A stretch of 53,978 nt of DNA, taken from the NCBI RefSeq assembly GCF_002723835.1, contig NZ_BEWG01000047.1, forward strand, positions 26,855 to 80,832, written 5' to 3'. Numbering within the stretch: position 1 is the stretch's first letter; each line of letters starts with the position of its first letter. Source of the DNA: Mycobacterium sp. shizuoka-1 (lineage in GTDB: Bacteria; Actinomycetota; Actinomycetes; Mycobacteriales; Mycobacteriaceae). The notes below the pieces were generated by a model. It was not told the origin of the DNA. It saw nothing but the letters and a program-made list of their open reading frames with translations, and did no database searches. A program made the translations under genes and the position numbers. Of this stretch, positions 49,996 through 53,978 are shown piece after piece.

Positions 49996-50868
49996 GTGGA
50001 CGGTGCAGCACCGTTGGACGGCAAGGTCGCCGTCGTCACCGGCACCAGCCGTGGCGTGGGACTTGGAATCGCGCATGAACTGCTGCGGGCCGGGGCCACC
50101 GTCATCGGCTGTTCGCGAGGGCCGATGGACGCCATGCCCGGCGCCGCCGACAACCCGCAGTGGCTGGCCCGCTCGTCGCAGCGGGTCTGCGATCAAGGCG
50201 ATTACCGGGCCATCGACGAGTTCGTCGCCGGGGTGGTCGCCGACTACGGCCGCATCGACATCCTGGTCAACAACGCCGGCGGCACGGTGCCGGCCCCGCA
50301 CGTCGAGAACATCCCCGAACTCGTCGCCCGTATCCAGGGTGCACCGGCGGCCGCCGACGACTACGAGCGCACGGTGTTGTTCCACGCCTTCGCGATCCAG
50401 ATGAACCTGATCAGCCCGATGTGGTTCGCGATCCGGACGTACCGCCAGATGCGCGACCAGGACGGCATCGGCTCGATCGTCAACATCTCCAGTGGCGCAG
50501 GCCATCCCGCCGGCTCGCCGACGCTGGTGTCCTACGGGGCCGCCAAATCCGGGCTCAATCACCTGACCCGCTCGCTGGCCGAGGAATGGGGTCCGAAGGT
50601 GCGGGTGAACTGTCTGGCGCTCGGCCCGACGATGACCGACAACTTCAAGTCCTTCGTACTGCCCAAGGATGACCCGACGGGGGAGAAGTATTTCCACGCG
50701 GTGCCCATGCGCCGGGCCGGCGAGCCCGCCGAGGTCGGCCGCGCGGTGGTGTTCTTATGCGGTGGGACAGCCGATTTCATCAACGGCACCACCATCGAGA
50801 TCGACGGCGGCATGTTGCCTGGCGTGCTGTATGAGGCCGGCCTCAAGACGATCACGGATCTGCTGTGA
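49996..50868 (+). CDS. Short-chain dehydrogenase/reductase
   Basis: This 290-residue SDR has the cofactor motif TGTSRGVGLG, the NNAG motif, a catalytic Ser in NISSGAG and Y180-x3-K184 (SYGAAKSG). It should oxidise or reduce a hydroxyl/keto group with NAD(P). It has an insert after NNAG (residues ~95–130), seen in some xenobiotic-type SDRs. GTG 49996 is the start. Its TGA overlaps the GTG of the next gene (GTGA), so the two are coupled. Context suggests lipid or steroid catabolism. Confidence 0.88.
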   Translation: MDGAAPLDGKVAVVTGTSRGVGLGIAHELLRAGATVIGCSRGPMDAMPGAADNPQWLARSSQRVCDQGDYRAIDEFVAGVVADYGRIDILVNNAGGTVPAPHVENIPELVARIQGAPAAADDYERTVLFHAFAIQMNLISPMWFAIRTYRQMRDQDGIGSIVNISSGAGHPAGSPTLVSYGAAKSGLNHLTRSLAEEWGPKVRVNCLALGPTMTDNFKSFVLPKDDPTGEKYFHAVPMRRAGEPAEVGRAVVFLCGGTADFINGTTIEIDGGMLPGVLYEAGLKTITDLL

Positions 50869-51932
50869 AGCGCGTCATCCAGTTCGCCACCGGCAACGTC
50901 GGCCGCCACGCCCTGCCGATGATCATCGAGCGGCCCGGCCTGCAGCTCGTCGGGCTGCACGCCCACGGCGCGGACAAGGTCGGCCGCGACGCCGCCGACA
51001 TCAGCGGCCGGTCCGAACCCACCGGCGTCATCGCCACCAGCGACATCGACGCCCTGGTGCAACTCGGTGCCGACTGCGTCGTCTACACCTCCCAGGCCGA
51101 GATGCGCCCGCAGCAGGCGATCGAGGAGATCTGCCGGTTCCTGCGGGCGGGCACCAACGTCGTCGGCACATCGATGGTGTGGCTGGTCGCCCCGCACCAG
51201 GCCGACGCCTGGATCCGGGAACCGCTGGCGGCGGCCTGCGCCGAGGGCGGCACCTCGCTGTACATCAACGGTGTCGACCCCGGCTATTCCGGTGACAGCC
51301 TGGTGTACACGGCGCTGACCCTGGCCGGGCGGGCCACCGCGATCACCGTCTCCGAGATCTGCGACTACGGCAGCTACGACGACGCTGAATTCACCGGCGT
51401 CAGTTTCGGTTTCGGCACCACCCCGGATCACACCCCGATTATGTTCGCCCCCGGCGTGCTCTCGTCGCTGTGGGGCGGACAGGTCCGATCGCTGGCCGAG
51501 GTGCTCGGGGTGAGCCTCGACGAGGTGCGCGAGCGGCACGAGAGCTGGGTGACCCCGACACAGATCGACTGCACGATGATGAGCGTGCCGCCGGGCCACG
51601 TCGCCGCCGTCCGCTTCGCCGTCGAAGGCATCCGAGACGGCCGCCCGGTGATCACCATGGAGCACGTCAACCGGCTGACCCCGGTCACCGCGCCGGACTG
51701 GCCCTACCCGCCCGACGGCCGGCTAGGTGTACACCGGGTCGTGGTGCACGGCAACCCCGGCGTGGAGATCAACACCCACCTGGGCCTCGACGGCGTCGAC
51801 CACAACGACGGCGGGGTCATCTCGACCGCGGCACGTGCGGTGAACGCCATCGACGCGGTGTGCGCTGCGCCGCCGGGCCTGCTGTCGGTCAAGGATCTGC
51901 CGACCGCGCACGCCGATACCGTGATGTGGTGA
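50865..51932 (+). CDS. DapB-fold NAD(P)-dependent oxidoreductase
   Basis: This 355-residue protein begins RVIQFATGNVGRHALPMII, the Rossmann start used by dihydrodipicolinate-reductase-like proteins, then DCVVYTSQAEM and GTNVVGTSMVWLVAP, as in the DAPB-like family near 2,4-diaminopentanoate dehydrogenase. In mycobacteria these proteins often lie in catabolic operons; the substrate is not known. The GTG start overlaps the SDR stop, and its own TGA overlaps the TetR start, giving a three-gene coupled operon. Confidence 0.82.
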   Translation: MKRVIQFATGNVGRHALPMIIERPGLQLVGLHAHGADKVGRDAADISGRSEPTGVIATSDIDALVQLGADCVVYTSQAEMRPQQAIEEICRFLRAGTNVVGTSMVWLVAPHQADAWIREPLAAACAEGGTSLYINGVDPGYSGDSLVYTALTLAGRATAITVSEICDYGSYDDAEFTGVSFGFGTTPDHTPIMFAPGVLSSLWGGQVRSLAEVLGVSLDEVRERHESWVTPTQIDCTMMSVPPGHVAAVRFAVEGIRDGRPVITMEHVNRLTPVTAPDWPYPPDGRLGVHRVVVHGNPGVEINTHLGLDGVDHNDGGVISTAARAVNAIDAVCAAPPGLLSVKDLPTAHADTVMW

Positions 51933-52558
51933 GTCCCGGGATCGCGCCCCGCAGGCCGCCCGGTGGCAGCCAGGTGCGCGCCGACCGCACCCGCGAGGCG
52001 GTGCTCGACGAGACGGTGCGCTGTGTGATCGAGGAAGGTTTCGCGGCCGCCAGCGCCAAACACATCGCCGAGCGCGCCGGCGTCACCTGGGGTGTGGTGC
52101 AGTACCACTTCGGTGATCGCGACGCGCTGCTGATGGCGGTGGTCGACCGCGGTTTCTCCGAGTTGCTCGACCTGTTGCGCAGCCTGCCGCCCCCGTCGCC
52201 CGCGCAAAGCCGCCGCAAGCGGGTCGAATTGGTGGTCCGCGCCGCGTGGGAGGCGTTCTCCAGCCCGACGTCTCGGGCTTCGCTGGAGATCCTGATCGGC
52301 ACCCGGGCCATGCGCGACAAACGTGGGACGCGCCATCTCGTCGAATTGCACAGTGCAATCACCGATTTGAGCGCCGACATCGCCGAAGGCCTGGACAGCC
52401 CGCACGCCGCGGCGATCGGCGATCTGATCTGGGCCACCATGCGTGGTCTGGTGATCACCCAACTGGTGATGGCGGGGTCGGCGCGCAGCGACCGGGAACT
52501 GGCTGCACTGGTCGACGTGATCTGCGCCTACCTCGATCGGCACGGGCAAACACAATGA
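51929..52558 (+). CDS. TetR-family transcriptional regulator
   Basis: This 209-residue protein has a TetR N-terminal DNA-binding domain (DRTREAVLDETVRCVIEEGFAAASAKHIAERAGVTWGVVQYHFGDRDALLMAV) and a helical ligand domain. GTG 51929 overlaps the upstream stop as GTGA. It likely represses its own operon and perhaps the divergent Ltp2-like genes, releasing them with an acyl-CoA or steroid ligand. The ligand is not predictable from the sequence. Confidence 0.9.
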   Translation: MSPGIAPRRPPGGSQVRADRTREAVLDETVRCVIEEGFAAASAKHIAERAGVTWGVVQYHFGDRDALLMAVVDRGFSELLDLLRSLPPPSPAQSRRKRVELVVRAAWEAFSSPTSRASLEILIGTRAMRDKRGTRHLVELHSAITDLSADIAEGLDSPHAAAIGDLIWATMRGLVITQLVMAGSARSDRELAALVDVICAYLDRHGQTQ

Positions 52559-52586
52559 GCACCAAGCACAGTCACAGTTAGGTCAT

Positions 52587-52611
52587 AGGCGGGCGCCGAA
52601 CCGGCGCGCCT
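52587..52611 (+). terminator. Strong GC hairpin after the TetR operon
   Basis: AGGCGGGCGCCG pairs with CGGCGCGCCT across an AAC loop, giving a stem of about ten pairs with one or two bulged bases. No T-run follows, as is common for mycobacterial hairpins. It may end the SDR operon. Confidence 0.4.
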
Positions 52612-52648
52612 GAGTGACATCGCCGCGAGCCGTGGTGATCATGGCCGA

Positions 52649-53978
52649 ATGACCGAACCGCTGGGTATCTGCGTGGGCACGACCACCCTGGTCGCCGCAC
52701 GAGCCGGAGCCGCACCGGTCATCTACCCCGCCGAGTTGACCCTCGGTGAGCAGGTGTGGACCGACTTCATCGACCGCGTCGGCGACCCCATGCCGCTGGT
52801 CGGCGCCGACGGAACGGCCTACCGTGCCGAGCAGTTGCTGGCCCTGGCGCTGTCCGCGCTGGCCGACGCCGAAGGCGCCGGTCTCGCGGCAGTCGCCGGT
52901 ATCGCCGTTCCGGCGCATTGGGGTCCCGGGCGCCGCGACGCGCTGCGCGACGCGCTGTGGACGTTGCCTGTGCTGGCCGGCGCCGCCGCGCCGCCGCTCC
53001 TGCTGTCCGACGCCACCGCCGCGCTGCGCTCGCTTCAGAACGATCCCGGGCTGCCGCGGTATGGGGTGGTCATGGTGTGCGGGCCGGCTGCGGGCGCGAC
53101 CTCGGTGACGCTCGCCGACGCCGGCGCCGACTACCGTCAGGTGGGCGAAACCGAGCGCTGGCCGGAGCCGCCCGGTGACCTCGACGCTCTCGTCGACGCC
53201 ACCCTGACCCAAGCCCGGATTTCCCGCGCCGATGTCAGCGCCGTCGCCGCGATCGCCGACGGCGAGTCAATACCTGCTGTCGCGCAACAACTCTCAGCAA
53301 TCCTGCAGCTTCCGGTCACCGTCTCGGCGCATCCCCAGCTCGATGCGGCGCTTGGCGCGAGCCTGGCGGCGGCACGCCAACTCGCCGCCGACGCACCGAC
53401 CGGACTGGCACCCGTGCCGCTGATCGCCGACGTCGGCCCGCAATCGGCGACGATGGCCGCACCGCTGGCCTGGTCCAGCGACGACACTCCCGACGAACCA
53501 TTCGGGACCGACCAGTCCTACACCTACGGCGACTACGACTACCGCGGCTATCACGACGACGACCAGGACGACGACCTGTCCATCCTGGGCGACCAGCCGC
53601 CCGCCCGGCGCGGCTCCGGGCTGACCCGCAGCGTTCCCCTGCTTCTCGGCGGAGCGGCCGCCGTCGCCGCGGTTGCCGTCGGGGGTTTCGCCTACACCCT
53701 CACCGGCACCAGCACGCCGGACACTCCGAGCACGCAATCGGTGAAGCCGGTGCCGGCCACCGCGGCCACCTCGGTGGTGACCAACCCGTCGCCGCCGCCC
53801 CCCGCGCCGACGGAAACCGTCACGATGACCAACCCGCCGGTCAGCACGGTCACCGAGCAGGTGCAGCCGTCCACCACGGTGGTCACGGTGGAGACGACCA
53901 CCACCACGCCGCCCACCACCACGACCACGACAACCACGACCACCACGACGACGACCACCACGACAACGACGACGCCCA
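52649..53978 (+). CDS. Membrane-anchored Pro/Thr-rich protein with Hsp70-like N-terminal part (partial)
   Basis: At least 443 residues are visible; the frame runs off the window. The N-terminal ~280 residues (GICVGTTTLVAARA, then ALLLSALADAEG-like and AVAGIAVPAHWGPGRR segments) have the two-lobed look of actin/Hsp70-like proteins with divergent phosphate loops. One membrane helix (~residues 333–352, SVPLLLGGAAAVAAVAVGGF) follows an acidic Tyr/Asp stretch (~287–312). The outer part is Pro/Thr/Val-rich and ends in a long Thr run. It resembles the M. tuberculosis Pro/Thr-rich protein Rv0312 in layout. ATG 52649 is the first in-frame start. Confidence 0.75.
   Translation, partial: MTEPLGICVGTTTLVAARAGAAPVIYPAELTLGEQVWTDFIDRVGDPMPLVGADGTAYRAEQLLALALSALADAEGAGLAAVAGIAVPAHWGPGRRDALRDALWTLPVLAGAAAPPLLLSDATAALRSLQNDPGLPRYGVVMVCGPAAGATSVTLADAGADYRQVGETERWPEPPGDLDALVDATLTQARISRADVSAVAAIADGESIPAVAQQLSAILQLPVTVSAHPQLDAALGASLAAARQLAADAPTGLAPVPLIADVGPQSATMAAPLAWSSDDTPDEPFGTDQSYTYGDYDYRGYHDDDQDDDLSILGDQPPARRGSGLTRSVPLLLGGAAAVAAVAVGGFAYTLTGTSTPDTPSTQSVKPVPATAATSVVTNPSPPPPAPTETVTMTNPPVSTVTEQVQPSTTVVTVETTTTTPPTTTTTTTTTTTTTTTTTTTTP
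53876..53978 (+). repeat. Threonine-codon repeat tract
   Basis: The tract is made of ACC and ACG codons, with a few GTC/GTG and CCG/CCC codons at its start. It encodes an almost pure Thr run that continues past the window end. Such a trinucleotide tract can vary in length while keeping frame. Confidence 0.85.

Noticed and set aside
53876..53978. Repetitive tract as a CRISPR array
   Set aside because: There are no spaced unique sequences; it is an in-frame threonine-codon run.

Overview
The window is high-GC chromosomal DNA from a mycobacterium, most likely a fast-growing Mycolicibacterium-type species. The evidence is a hemY–hemQ pair, an AftC-type arabinosyltransferase, an actinobacterial aa3 oxidase subunit I, many GTG starts with 4-nt GTGA overlaps, and the gene order msrB–aftC–secreted hydrolase–ribD-like–AFG1 ATPase–GNAT, which I recall as the order around Rv2669–Rv2677 of M. 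tuberculosis. The window opens inside hemY and closes inside a membrane-anchored, threonine-rich protein.

Region 1 (1–13773) is core metabolism plus an accessory insert. After hemY and hemQ (coproporphyrin-dependent heme synthesis) come three tandem membrane-bound GGDEF–EAL proteins, all with intact-looking cyclase, inhibitory-site and phosphodiesterase motifs. Then follow msrB, aftC, a secreted alpha/beta-hydrolase without a nucleophile serine, a RibD-type reductase and an AFG1/ZapE ATPase.

Region 2 (13777–31195) starts with a 1377-residue fusion of sensor, histidine kinase, receiver, PP2C phosphatase and anti-sigma-type kinase, translationally coupled to a STAS antagonist. It continues with a GNAT enzyme, an NhaP-type antiporter, a CBS protein, an ArsB/NhaD-type permease, ctaD, a Clp-N/HTH regulator whose start codon sits in one of two palindromes, an SRPBCC protein, a FadD15-like ligase, small membrane and secreted proteins, an orphan EF-Tu domain II, and a P450.

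Region 3 (about 31249–39683) is a probable genomic island. A 24-bp copy of the 3' end of tRNA-Val(GAC), with one mismatch, lies at 31249–31272, and the intact tRNA is at 39663–39734. Between them are genes unlike their surroundings: a phage head-closure remnant, an HNH protein, a VapBC45-like toxin–antitoxin pair, a DEDDh exonuclease with a BRCT domain, several broken genes and an orphan Ntn-hydrolase (proteasome-fold) protein. No integrase is visible.

Region 4 (39663–53978) has four tRNAs, then an HD protein, an alpha/beta-hydrolase and an HxlR regulator with shared DNA motifs. A Zur-boxed CobW metallochaperone, a gene behind a LexA-like box, a small lipoprotein and a second P450 follow. A second, three-gene partner-switching module (GAF–PP2C, STAS, RsbW-like) comes next. 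The last operons look like lipid or steroid side-chain catabolism: an Ltp2-like protein with DUF35, divergent from an SDR, a DapB-fold oxidoreductase and a TetR regulator.

The main theme is signalling: c-di-GMP turnover and two partner-switching systems lie within one 50-kb stretch. All function calls come from reading motifs; no database search was run.
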